Shown one piece after another: positions 17,729 to 25,923 of a stretch of 64,000 nt of DNA (positions are counted from its first letter, which is position 1; every line of letters starts with the position of its first letter). The position numbers and the translations under genes were made by a program. Source of the DNA: Bacteroidales bacterium (GTDB lineage: Bacteria > Bacteroidota > Bacteroidia > Bacteroidales > P3); NCBI GenBank assembly GCA_017559135.1, contig JAFYSZ010000001.1, forward strand, positions 1-64,000. Direction: 5' to 3'. The notes beneath the pieces are model-generated. The model saw only the letters and a program-made list of their open reading frames with translations. It did not search any database and was not told the origin of the DNA.

Positions 17729-18856
17729 ATGAATTTTAATACAAAAAACATAATTATACTTGCAATTTTGACTTTGCTACCTTGGTTTGCAAAATCGCAA
17801 GAGATGTATGTAGAAGATAGTTTAGAGTTTGAAATCGGTGTTTTGCGACTTGATATAGATAAATTGCACGAAGAAATCGCAAACCTCAAAGACAAAAATG
17901 AGAAATTACGCAATAGAAACAAAGAACTCTTGCTTACAAACGACACTTTGACGGTTGTAAACTCCGAAATTCAAAAACAATTACAAGAAAAGAATACCTT
18001 ATTAGAAGATAAGATTAAACTTTTGCAACAAAAAGAGATTCTCTTTGCAGAAAAAGAACAAGTATATAAAGATGCAATTAGTTCTTCAAACGTAGATAAA
18101 GCAAAAGTAGAGGGATTGCTTGAAGCAAAGAACGCAAACCTTGAAGGCAAGGACAGAGAGATACAATTGCTTCAAAAAAACATTAACGAAAAAGAAAATT
18201 ACATTTCTACAAAAGACGCACAACTACAAAATATTTCCGAAGAGCGGGATAAATATTTCAGAATGTCCGATACGCTAAGAGAAAAATTGAAAGCGGCTGA
18301 AATAGTCATTATGCAAAGAGAAGAAGAGTTGAAATACACTCGTCAAAGAGCCGAAGCAGCCGAAGAAAAAGTAACTTTGGCAACAAATCGTAAGAAAAAA
18401 GTTCGTGTAATTCAAGGAATGGCAATGCGATTGTATCCAACGCCAGAATGGACCATACAACCAAGAGTAGCAAGCAACGGAGTAACACAAAATACCATAC
18501 TAAACAAAAATTCAGGTAGCGTAGATTTTGATTTAATCGTAGGAGCCTCAATGATGCTCTATGACTTAACAAAGCCAAATGGTAAATTCTCACAAGATGT
18601 AGGACTTTACGTTGGCTTTGGTGGTAATAATCTTTTTAAAAACTTTTATGTAGGTCCTTCATACAAGTTTTTAGATTTTTTTCATCTCACAGCAGGGATA
18701 AATATCGCACAATACGAAGTGCTTGCAGATGGTTGGAGCGAGGGAGATGTGCTTCCTGATGGTTGGGCAATACAAACAACAAGAGAATGGAAAGTTACAG
18801 CGTTTATTTCTCTAAGTTTTGATCTTGATTTCATTTCTTACATCGGCAAAAAATAA
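17729..18856 (+). CDS. exported coiled-coil protein with C-terminal barrel-like domain
   Basis: 375 residues from ATG 17729, where a signal peptide begins (NFNTKNIIILAILTLLPWF..KSQ). Residues about 25-230 are a long heptad coiled coil (LHEEIANLKDKNEKLRNRNK and so on). The C-terminal 140 residues are Gly/aromatic beta strands (GLYVGFGGNNLFKNFYVGPS). A coiled coil reaching into the periplasm from an outer-membrane anchor is plausible. The frame is open further upstream, but that part overlaps the YqaA gene. Confidence 0.65.
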   Translation: MNFNTKNIIILAILTLLPWFAKSQEMYVEDSLEFEIGVLRLDIDKLHEEIANLKDKNEKLRNRNKELLLTNDTLTVVNSEIQKQLQEKNTLLEDKIKLLQQKEILFAEKEQVYKDAISSSNVDKAKVEGLLEAKNANLEGKDREIQLLQKNINEKENYISTKDAQLQNISEERDKYFRMSDTLREKLKAAEIVIMQREEELKYTRQRAEAAEEKVTLATNRKKKVRVIQGMAMRLYPTPEWTIQPRVASNGVTQNTILNKNSGSVDFDLIVGASMMLYDLTKPNGKFSQDVGLYVGFGGNNLFKNFYVGPSYKFLDFFHLTAGINIAQYEVLADGWSEGDVLPDGWAIQTTREWKVTAFISLSFDLDFISYIGKK

Positions 18857-18866
18857 GACTTAAAAG

Positions 18867-20090
18867 ATGAAAACCCTTATAAAAAACGTATATCTTTACA
18901 ATAAAACTGTTGATATACTGATAAAAGACAACCTAATCAATAAAATATCCGACACAATAGAAGACAAAGAAGCAGAAGTCTTTGATGCAACAAATCTTGC
19001 AGTGCTTCCTGCTTTTTATAATATGCACGCACATTCTTCAATGAGTCTTTTGCGAGGATTTTGCGAAGACCTACCTTTGTTTGATTGGCTAAACAATATC
19101 TGGAAAAGGGAAGCAACACTTTCTGCCGAAGATATTTACAACGGAACACGCCTTGCAATCTTAGAAATGATTAAAAGCGGAACAGTTTTCTTTGCAGATA
19201 TGTATTGGCATCACTCAGAAATTATTAGGGCTGTTGAAGAAATGGGAATAAGAGCCAATGTCGGAATATGTTTTATGAACTCTTTGGGTAGAAAAACAAT
19301 AGAAGAAAACTTTGACTTTGCAAAAAATCCAACAATTACAAAGCCTTCCTTGGTTAGTCTTTCAATAGCACCGCATGCAATCTACACTTGCGATAAGGAT
19401 TTGTACAAAGAATGCTACTCTTTTGCAAAAAAACACGATTTAATCTTTCACACACACCTTTCCGAAACGCAAAAAGAAGTAGAAGACTCTCTAAAAGAAA
19501 ACTCAATGCGTCCTGTGGAATACTTAAACAGCCTTGGAGTATTAGATTCTAAAACATTGCTTGCTCATTGCGTTCATTTATCGGAAAAAGAAGCCGAAAT
19601 AATTTCACAAAACGGTGCAACAATAGTACATAACCCTTGTTCAAATATGAAATTAGCCTCAGGCGTTTTTGATTCTCGTCAAGCAAGAAAATACAACTGC
19701 AAAATAGCACTTGGAACAGACGGAAACTCCTCAAATAACAACCTTTCGATGATAGAAGAGATGAAAATAGCCTCACTTCTTGCCAAAGTACATTACTTAG
19801 ACAGCGAAGAAGGAAATTCAAACACAGTTTTCTCTTGGGCAACAAAGAATGGAGCGGAGGCAGTCGGCATAAACGCAGGCGAAATAAAAGAAGGAGGGGT
19901 AGCAGACTTGATGTTTGTTAATATTGACAACGAAAAAATGCAACCAAACTACAATATAATTTCAAATCTCATATATTCGGCCGATACAAGTTGCGTAGAT
20001 TCTCTAATGTGTGATGGAAAATTTGTAATGAAGCACTATTACGTAGAAGGCGAAGAAGAAATTATAGAAATAGCAAAAAGATATAAATAA
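18867..20090 (+). CDS. amidohydrolase, MTA/SAH deaminase-like
   Basis: 407 residues of the ATZ/TRZ metal-dependent amidohydrolase group. Metal and active-site motifs: NMHAHSSMSLLRGFCEDLPL (near 52-70), FHTHLSETQKEVE, LAHCVHLSE and LGTDGNSSNNNLSM. The second motif strongly resembles 5-methylthioadenosine/S-adenosylhomocysteine deaminases (MtaD), which deaminate the adenine ring in salvage. Other aminohydrolases such as SsnA or chlorohydrolase-like enzymes share the fold, so the substrate is likely, not proven. Confidence 0.8.
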   Translation: MKTLIKNVYLYNKTVDILIKDNLINKISDTIEDKEAEVFDATNLAVLPAFYNMHAHSSMSLLRGFCEDLPLFDWLNNIWKREATLSAEDIYNGTRLAILEMIKSGTVFFADMYWHHSEIIRAVEEMGIRANVGICFMNSLGRKTIEENFDFAKNPTITKPSLVSLSIAPHAIYTCDKDLYKECYSFAKKHDLIFHTHLSETQKEVEDSLKENSMRPVEYLNSLGVLDSKTLLAHCVHLSEKEAEIISQNGATIVHNPCSNMKLASGVFDSRQARKYNCKIALGTDGNSSNNNLSMIEEMKIASLLAKVHYLDSEEGNSNTVFSWATKNGAEAVGINAGEIKEGGVADLMFVNIDNEKMQPNYNIISNLIYSADTSCVDSLMCDGKFVMKHYYVEGEEEIIEIAKRYK

Positions 20091-20094
20091 AAAA

Positions 20095-20829
20095 ATGAGA
20101 AAAATCGCACTATATTTCCTTTGTATAATGGTAAGTCTTTACTCTTTTAGTCAAGGAAAAGAAAGTATTCAATGGATAAAAGTAGAAGGCGGTACATTTC
20201 TTATGGGGTGTAAAGCAGGCGAAGAAGACTGTTATCCCGATGAAATGCAACATAAAGTTTCTTTATCAACATTTTATATCTCAAAATACGAAATAACCGT
20301 AGCACAATACAGATATTATTGTGAGCAAACAGGCAAATCAATGCCACAAGAGCCCGTTTTCGGTTGGCAAGACAAAGCTCCGATAGTAAATGTTACTTGG
20401 CAAGAGGCAAAAGACTATGCAAAATGGGCAGGAGGTAGGCTTCCAACCGAAGCAGAGTGGGAATTTGCAGCACGAGGTGGCAATAAAAGTAAAGGATTCA
20501 AATATTCGGGAGGCGATAACCCTTTGGAAGTAGGTTGGTGCTTTGAAAATGCAGAGAAAACCACTCACCCCGTTGGCGAAAAACTTGCAAACGAATTAGG
20601 AATCTATGATATGAGCGGAAATGCTTGGGAGTGGTGCGAAGATAATTATGAAATATATTACTACAAACATAGTCCAGAAAAAAATCCCAAAGGACCCGCA
20701 ACAGGATTAGGCAAAGTAAATCGCGGAGGTTGTTATAATTTTGATTATCACTTGATGAAACCCTCGCATCGCAGAGGAAGCGGAGCCGAAAGCACAGGCA
20801 CAGGCACAGGATTTAGAATTGTGAAATAA
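20095..20829 (+). CDS. SUMF1/FGE-sulfatase-domain protein, exported
   Basis: 244 residues with a signal peptide (RKIALYFLCIMVSLYSFSQ) and a complete SUMF1-type domain: VEGGTFLMGC, FYISKYEITVAQYRYY, PIVNVTWQEAKDYAKWAGG, RLPTEAEWEFAARGG, MSGNAWEWCEDNY, GFRIVK. The catalytic C-x4-C of true formylglycine-generating enzymes is absent in the RGGCYNFDYHLMKPSHRRG region, so it is probably not a sulfatase activator. Related non-catalytic domains occur in the T9SS proteins GldJ/GldK, but it is shorter than those. Confidence 0.85.
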   Translation: MRKIALYFLCIMVSLYSFSQGKESIQWIKVEGGTFLMGCKAGEEDCYPDEMQHKVSLSTFYISKYEITVAQYRYYCEQTGKSMPQEPVFGWQDKAPIVNVTWQEAKDYAKWAGGRLPTEAEWEFAARGGNKSKGFKYSGGDNPLEVGWCFENAEKTTHPVGEKLANELGIYDMSGNAWEWCEDNYEIYYYKHSPEKNPKGPATGLGKVNRGGCYNFDYHLMKPSHRRGSGAESTGTGTGFRIVK

Positions 20830-20841
20830 AAAAATAAAGAT

Positions 20842-21174
20842 ATGGAAAATTTTACAGATTATTTGTTTTGGAGTATTATTGTTCTAACAATAATATGTTT
20901 TGTTTTAGGCTGGCTTTTTGGTAAAAAGTTTGTTTTAAACAAAGTAAAAAAAAGGGATTTTGCTGATACAGACATTGAAAATCAAATCAAACGATACGAA
21001 AAGAAAAGAAAAATTTGGAGTTTCTTGTTGATTGCTTACTTTGTTGTGCAAATAGTGATAAAAATCTCTCTTCACAGAGCAGGAGATGTTTACATCTATT
21101 CTTTAATGCCTGTTTTTGCTTGGTTCTTATTATATTATGCAGCTATTTATCGCTATTTAAAAAATCTTAAATAA
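20842..21174 (+). CDS. small three-helix membrane protein, unknown
   Basis: 110 residues with hydrophobic helices at about 9-29 (FWSIIVLTIICFVLGWLFG), 57-75 (IWSFLLIAYFVVQIVIKI) and 84-103 (YIYSLMPVFAWFLLYYAAI), and a Lys-rich loop (NKVKKRDF). No family recognised. Last gene of the porW operon. Confidence 0.6.
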   Translation: MENFTDYLFWSIIVLTIICFVLGWLFGKKFVLNKVKKRDFADTDIENQIKRYEKKRKIWSFLLIAYFVVQIVIKISLHRAGDVYIYSLMPVFAWFLLYYAAIYRYLKNLK

Positions 21175-21192
21175 GGAAAATATTTAACTATT

Positions 21193-21238
21193 AAACTCTT
21201 GGTGTTTGTAAATTATGTATATGCCAAGAGTTTTTTTT
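21193..21238 (+). terminator. terminator of the porW operon
   Basis: The arms AAACTCTTGG (21193-21202) and CCAAGAGTTT (21224-21233) are followed by a run of eight Ts. Confidence 0.8.
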
Positions 21239-21276
21239 ATTGTTTTTCGTTGTTTATAAATCTGCGAAAAAAAACT

Positions 21277-21360
21277 CTAAGAAATAGAAAAATATTTCTA
21301 TGAATAAAAAAAATAAAACAAAGAAATATTTTTCTAAAACAAAGAAATATTAAACGAAAA
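21277..21360 (+). repeat. 21-bp-period intergenic repeat array (4 units)
   Basis: Four consecutive exact 21-nt units start at 21277, 21298, 21319 and 21340, beginning CTAAG, CTATG, CAAAG and CAAAG. They lie between the terminators of two convergent operons and belong to the same family as arrays at 10547, 32654, 45770 and 60361. Confidence 0.8.
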
Positions 21361-21386
21361 CGCAGAAAGCATTTTTGCTCTCTGCG
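21361..21386 (-). terminator. terminator of htpG
   Basis: The arms CGCAGAAAGCA / TGCTCTCTGCG have one mismatch and a short loop. On the minus strand the hairpin is followed by TTTTCGTTT. Confidence 0.6.
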
Positions 21387-21421
21387 TTTGATGAAAAGAA
21401 ATGAGCATTTACTCGCTTTTT

Positions 21422-23320
21422 TTATTTGATTATCTCAATGCTTCGGCTGATAAAGTTGTCTAATGCTTCGCCTTTTAATAGTCCTTGTCCTAAAAGTGCA
21501 AGGTCTTTTAATTGAGATAGACTTTGAGTTTGCTTTTCTGTGTCGCTTTCTCCAAGAATTTGAGAAATGATTGGGTGATTTACATTAACAACAAGGTTAT
21601 AATGTTCAGGCATTTCTCCATAGAAAGAAGCCATTCCGCCTCCGCCCATTTCCGCCATTTCTTTCATTCTTCTCATAAACTCATTTTGAGTTATGGTTAG
21701 CGGTTTTGCGTTTTGTTCAAGGCTTTCTGGTTGAACTGTAAACTTGTTTTTATCAACGATTGCTTCAACTAATGTTTTTATTTTTTCGGTTTCTTCTGCC
21801 GAAAGTTTAGAAGGAATTACTTCATCTTTCTCTATTAGTTTTTCTATTGTCTCTGAGTCAATTCTTGCAAACTTTGCGTCTGTGAATTTATGTTCTAAGG
21901 TTTGTATAAAGTGATTATCTAAGATTCCGTCCATTAAAAGCACATCGTATCCTTTGTCTTTTGCGGCTTTTATGTAAGAGAATTGTTCGTCTGTGTTGTT
22001 TGCGTAAAGGTAAACTACTTTTTTGTTTTTGTCTGTTTGGATTGCTTCGATTTTTGCTTTGTATTCCTCAAATGTAAAGTAGTTTCCTTCTGTGTTTTTC
22101 AACTGACAAACCTTTGACATACGATCATAGAATTTTTCATCGCTGATCATACCATATTTAATGAAGATTGACAAGTCGTCCCACTTCTTTAAAAATTCTT
22201 CTTTGTCGTTTTTGTACATTTGTTCTAACTTTTCAGCAACTTTTTTAGAGATGTGAGAAGAGATTTTCTTTACATTTCCATCGGCTTGCAAGTAAGAACG
22301 GCTTACATTCAAAGGAATATCTGGTGAATCCAATACTCCACGAAGAAGCATCATATATTCTGGTACTACACCCTCAACACTGTCGGTTACAAAGACTTGA
22401 TTGCAGTATAATTGTATTTTATCTCTATGTGGATCTATGTTTTTCTTAACCTTAGGGAAGTAAAGCACTCCTGTAAGGTTGAAAGGATAATCTACATTCA
22501 AATGAATATGGAACAATGGCTCGTCAAAATTCATTGGATATAGTTCGTGGAAGAATTTATTGTAGTCTTCGTCTGTTAATTCGCTTGGTTTTTGTTTCCA
22601 AAGAGGGTTTGTATTGTTGATTATTCTATCTTTTTTTACTTCAACTCTTTTAGGTTTTCCTTCTTCGTCCTTTTCTGTTTCAGAATCTTCCCAATCTGTT
22701 TCCTCTCCACAACGAATTGCAATTGGCATAAACTTACAATATTTCTCCAAAAGCGATACTATTCTGTGCTCTTCAAGAAATTCTGCTGATTCTTCATCAA
22801 TGTGCATTATGATTTCTGTTCCTCTTTCTGCTTTTTCAGTCTCTTCAATAGAATATTCTGTGCTTCCATCACATGTCCAATGCACAGCAGGAGCGTCTTT
22901 AAAGGTTTTTGTTTTTATCTCCACCAAATCGCTCACCATAAATGAAGAAAAGAATCCTAATCCGAAGTGTCCTATAAGTCCATTGGCTTCTAATTCACTT
23001 TTTCCTTTGTATTTTTCTACAAATTCTTCTGCTCCCGAAAAGGCAATCTGTGTAATATATTTCTCAACTTCATCTTTGCTCATACCAATTCCTCTATCGA
23101 TAACCGATAGTGTCTTTTGGTCTTTGTTAATCTTTACATCAATTGTTAAATCTCCTAATTCGCCCTTAAATTCGCCTAATGAAGCAAGGGTTTTTAATTT
23201 TTGAGTTGCATCAACAGCGTTACTTACAATTTCTCTTAAAAAGATTTCGTGGTCAGAGTAGAGAAATTTTTTGATAACAGGAAAGATGTTTTCTGTTTTT
23301 ACGTTAATTGTTCCTTTCAT
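21422..23320 (-). CDS. htpG: chaperone HtpG (bacterial Hsp90)
   Basis: 632 residues, normal for HtpG, an ATP-dependent cytoplasmic chaperone. The GHKL ATPase motifs are clear: LREIVSNAVDATQKL (motif with catalytic Glu and ligand Asn), VIDRGIGMS, GLIGHFGLGFFSSFMV and RGTEIIMHI. The middle-domain PLNVSRSYLQ follows. It is monocistronic, convergent with the porW operon and divergent from hydF. Confidence 0.96.
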   Translation of the reverse strand: MKGTINVKTENIFPVIKKFLYSDHEIFLREIVSNAVDATQKLKTLASLGEFKGELGDLTIDVKINKDQKTLSVIDRGIGMSKDEVEKYITQIAFSGAEEFVEKYKGKSELEANGLIGHFGLGFFSSFMVSDLVEIKTKTFKDAPAVHWTCDGSTEYSIEETEKAERGTEIIMHIDEESAEFLEEHRIVSLLEKYCKFMPIAIRCGEETDWEDSETEKDEEGKPKRVEVKKDRIINNTNPLWKQKPSELTDEDYNKFFHELYPMNFDEPLFHIHLNVDYPFNLTGVLYFPKVKKNIDPHRDKIQLYCNQVFVTDSVEGVVPEYMMLLRGVLDSPDIPLNVSRSYLQADGNVKKISSHISKKVAEKLEQMYKNDKEEFLKKWDDLSIFIKYGMISDEKFYDRMSKVCQLKNTEGNYFTFEEYKAKIEAIQTDKNKKVVYLYANNTDEQFSYIKAAKDKGYDVLLMDGILDNHFIQTLEHKFTDAKFARIDSETIEKLIEKDEVIPSKLSAEETEKIKTLVEAIVDKNKFTVQPESLEQNAKPLTITQNEFMRRMKEMAEMGGGGMASFYGEMPEHYNLVVNVNHPIISQILGESDTEKQTQSLSQLKDLALLGQGLLKGEALDNFISRSIEIIK

Positions 23321-23421
23321 ATTTTGATATTTTTTTGTTTTTCTTTATTTAAATTCGACAATTTAGTGGAAAAATTTGTTCCAAATGCTTTTCGCTGACA
23401 ATTTGTCATAATTTTTTTATT

Positions 23422-23429
23422 TATATTTG
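23422..23429 (+). promoter_or_regulatory. -7 promoter element for hydF
   Basis: TATATTTG, 17 nt upstream of the hydF start. TTTG at 23402-23405 is a candidate -33 box, with 16-nt spacing. Confidence 0.6.
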
Positions 23430-23445
23430 CAGAAAAATTTTTGTT

Positions 23446-24627
23446 ATGCAAAATACTACAAAAGAAAATAGAAAATATATAGGTTTTTTTGGAAGAACAA
23501 ATGTAGGGAAAAGCACTCTTGTTAATGCTCTGACAGGGCAAGAAGTTGCGATTGTATCACAAGAAAAAGGTACAACTACCGATGTTGTAAAGAAAAATAT
23601 GGAATTATTCTCCTTTGGTGCGGTTGTGGTTGTAGATACTGCTGGTTTAGATGATGATACCTTGCTTGGAGAAAAAAGAGTCAAGGCTTCTTTGCATGCT
23701 CTTACGCAAATGGATTTAGCAGTCTTGATTGTGAGCGAAAATAGATTTGATTCTTTGGAAGAATCCTTTATAGAAAAGTGTAAAAAGTACGATATTCCTT
23801 GTGTGATTGTTTATAATAAAGCAGATATTTGCCCTGCGAAAGAGGAAATTAAAGAAAAAATTGATATTGAATTAAAGAATCATTCTTCCGATTCAATGCT
23901 TTTGCTTTCGGATATTTTGTCAAAGACTCTTAAAGCAAAGCAAGGAGAGACTAAAACCCCACTTAAAGGAATTGTTTCAAAGGGTGATGTTATTCTTTTG
24001 GTAACACCTATTGATAGTGCTGCACCTGCGGGTCGTTTAATCTTGCCACAAGTTCAGTTGATTCGTGATGTTTTGGATAAAGATTGCGTTTGCGTTGTGG
24101 TAAAAGAAACGGATTTGGAAATGGTACTAAAAGAAAAAAAGATAATTCCCGATTTGGTAATTACCGATTCAAAGGTTTTTGATTTTGTAGATAAGATTGT
24201 GCCAAAGCAAATAAAACTTACGAGTTTTTCTGTGGTGTTGGCAAGAATGAAAGGGGCGTTTGAACAATATATTAAAGGTACTCCGTATTTGGATAAACTT
24301 AAAGATGGAGACAAAGTCTTGATGTTAGAAAGTTGTACTCATCAACCAACTTGCGAAGACATAGGAAGAGTGAAACTTCCTATGTGGATAAGTAAATATA
24401 CGGGTAAGAAATTGGAATTTAGTGCTGTTTCAGGACTTTCTGATATAGAAACACCGCTTACAGACTATGCTATGATAATTCAATGTGGTGGTTGCGTTGC
24501 GACAGAGACTCAAATAAGAAATAGACTCTTGCCAGCATTGGAAAATAACGTGCCTGTAAGTAATTATGGCTTGGTTATAGCCTACATTCATGGTATTTTT
24601 GAGCGTGCAACTGAAATCTTTAAGTAA
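23446..24627 (+). CDS. hydF: [FeFe] hydrogenase H-cluster maturation GTPase HydF
   Basis: 393 residues. HydF is the scaffold on which HydE and HydG assemble the 2Fe subcluster of [FeFe] hydrogenase. The GTPase domain has G1 GRTNVGKST (16-24), G3 DTAG and G4 NKAD. The C-terminal Fe-S domain has the family C-x-H ... CGGC ligands, with Cys at 297, 347 and 350 (SCTHQPTC and IQCGGCVA). The middle dimerisation domain contains LVTPIDSAAPAGRLILPQVQ. No hydE, hydG or hydA is in the window, so the maturation genes are scattered. It implies hydrogen metabolism and an anaerobic lifestyle. Confidence 0.95.
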   Translation: MQNTTKENRKYIGFFGRTNVGKSTLVNALTGQEVAIVSQEKGTTTDVVKKNMELFSFGAVVVVDTAGLDDDTLLGEKRVKASLHALTQMDLAVLIVSENRFDSLEESFIEKCKKYDIPCVIVYNKADICPAKEEIKEKIDIELKNHSSDSMLLLSDILSKTLKAKQGETKTPLKGIVSKGDVILLVTPIDSAAPAGRLILPQVQLIRDVLDKDCVCVVVKETDLEMVLKEKKIIPDLVITDSKVFDFVDKIVPKQIKLTSFSVVLARMKGAFEQYIKGTPYLDKLKDGDKVLMLESCTHQPTCEDIGRVKLPMWISKYTGKKLEFSAVSGLSDIETPLTDYAMIIQCGGCVATETQIRNRLLPALENNVPVSNYGLVIAYIHGIFERATEIFK

Positions 24628-24680
24628 AAAATTTGGCAAATAATACTAAAAAGAGTAATTTTGACGAAAAAATAAGAGAG

Positions 24681-25028
24681 ATGAAGAAACTGTTTTCAAT
24701 ATTATTTTTAACAATTATGTTTTCTTCTTGCAATAAGGTATTATATACGCATTATGATTACCAAGATGTGGTATATACTTACGCAAAAGAGATGGAGAAA
24801 TTCCAAGATAAGGATTTTAAAAACATGGCTAAGATTTTTTCTCCTATCGTTAAAGAGCCTCAGGGAGAGAATCTTGTACCTCCTCCTGGCACTTATGCTG
24901 ATTATGCTTACCTTTTATACAAGAGAGGAGAGAGAGATGAAGCTAAAACTTACTTTGAAAAAGAATATTTAACTTATCCCGAAAGTAAAACATACGTTCA
25001 AACTTTAATGGAGAAATTAGGATTATGA
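24681..25028 (+). CDS. DUF4810 lipoprotein
   Basis: 115 residues from ATG 24681, chosen because a lipoprotein signal (FLTIMFSSC) begins there; an upstream in-frame TTG is less likely. The mature part matches DUF4810: YDYQDVVYTYAKEMEKF, PPPGTYADYAYLLYKRG and AKTYFEKEYLTYPESKTYV. In Proteobacteria, DUF4810, DUF799 (GNA1162) and a CsgG/HfaB-like lipoprotein usually form one operon. It overlaps the DUF799 gene by 4 nt. Confidence 0.8.
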   Translation: MKKLFSILFLTIMFSSCNKVLYTHYDYQDVVYTYAKEMEKFQDKDFKNMAKIFSPIVKEPQGENLVPPPGTYADYAYLLYKRGERDEAKTYFEKEYLTYPESKTYVQTLMEKLGL

Positions 25029-25921
25029 AAAAGAAGACTTTATATATTTTATTCTTAGTTGCACTTTTAAATAGTAGTTGTTCTGTTTTAGAAAAGTTTA
25101 AAAAAGAAGAACAAGGTCCTCAATTAACAACAGAAGATGTCATTAGAATGGTAATGAGTCAGCAAGAACCTGTTTCGCAAGATACAACTGTTACAAAATT
25201 AGGGGAGAAAGAACAAGCCGAATATAAGAAAGAATTGGAAAAACGCATGGAAGAGGGCGAAGAAAAGGAACCTAATTGGGTGCAAAGAACATGGTATAAG
25301 ATTTTTCCAAAGAAAGTAGAAAGAGATTTTACTTATCCTGAAATGTATAAGGAGAAACCAAAGACAATTATGGTGGTTTATCCTTGGAATAGAAGTAAAG
25401 AAAAGTTTGCAGACGAGATGTTTTATTCTTCTATATGCGAAGAATTGACATTAAAGGGATATTATGTTTTGCCAGCTTTGCCTTTGCTTGATGAATTTAA
25501 GGCTGACACTCTTTTTTCTTCACAATATTATAAAAAAGAAGACACTAAGAAATTGCAAAAAAAGTATGGGGTTGATGCTGTTTTGTATGTAACTATTTAT
25601 TCAATGAAAAAAGAATGGTGGACAACAAATGTGAACATCAATGCTCAATATGATTTGATTTCTGCAAAGACAAATGAAAATCTTTTCTCTCGTCATGCTG
25701 ATTTTAACTACGATTCACAAATGCCTACAAAGAAAAAGAATAAGAAAAGCCTAATTGAGGACGAAAAAGAGAATCATTATCTTGGTATTTGTCAAAAAAT
25801 GCAAAGATATGTCTTTGTAGATTTACCTATTGGACCTTATCACAAAGATTATCTTTTGGATCAAAAGAGATTTTCTCACAAAAAAGATATGCGATACAAG
25901 GTTAATGTAAAACCAAGTTAA
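25025..25921 (+). CDS. DUF799 (GNA1162-type) lipoprotein
   Basis: 298 residues. A lipoprotein signal (FLVALLNSSC) precedes a charged low-complexity stretch (about 25-100). Then comes the DUF799 domain: PKTIMVVYPWNRSKEKFADE, LTLKGYYVLPALPLLDEF, KKYGVDAVLYVTIYSMK, YDLISAKTNENLFSRHADF. The fold is related to the TolB/CsgG N-terminal type and sits in the periplasm on a lipid anchor. The Neisseria homologue GNA1162 is a surface antigen candidate. Its usual CsgG-like partner is not adjacent; hydF precedes the pair instead. Confidence 0.75.
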   Translation: MKKKTLYILFLVALLNSSCSVLEKFKKEEQGPQLTTEDVIRMVMSQQEPVSQDTTVTKLGEKEQAEYKKELEKRMEEGEEKEPNWVQRTWYKIFPKKVERDFTYPEMYKEKPKTIMVVYPWNRSKEKFADEMFYSSICEELTLKGYYVLPALPLLDEFKADTLFSSQYYKKEDTKKLQKKYGVDAVLYVTIYSMKKEWWTTNVNINAQYDLISAKTNENLFSRHADFNYDSQMPTKKKNKKSLIEDEKENHYLGICQKMQRYVFVDLPIGPYHKDYLLDQKRFSHKKDMRYKVNVKPS

Positions 25922-25923
25922 GA

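Noticed and set aside
20095..20829. Active formylglycine-generating enzyme (sulfatase maturase)
   Set aside because: The catalytic Cys pair of the family is missing and no sulfatase gene is nearby.
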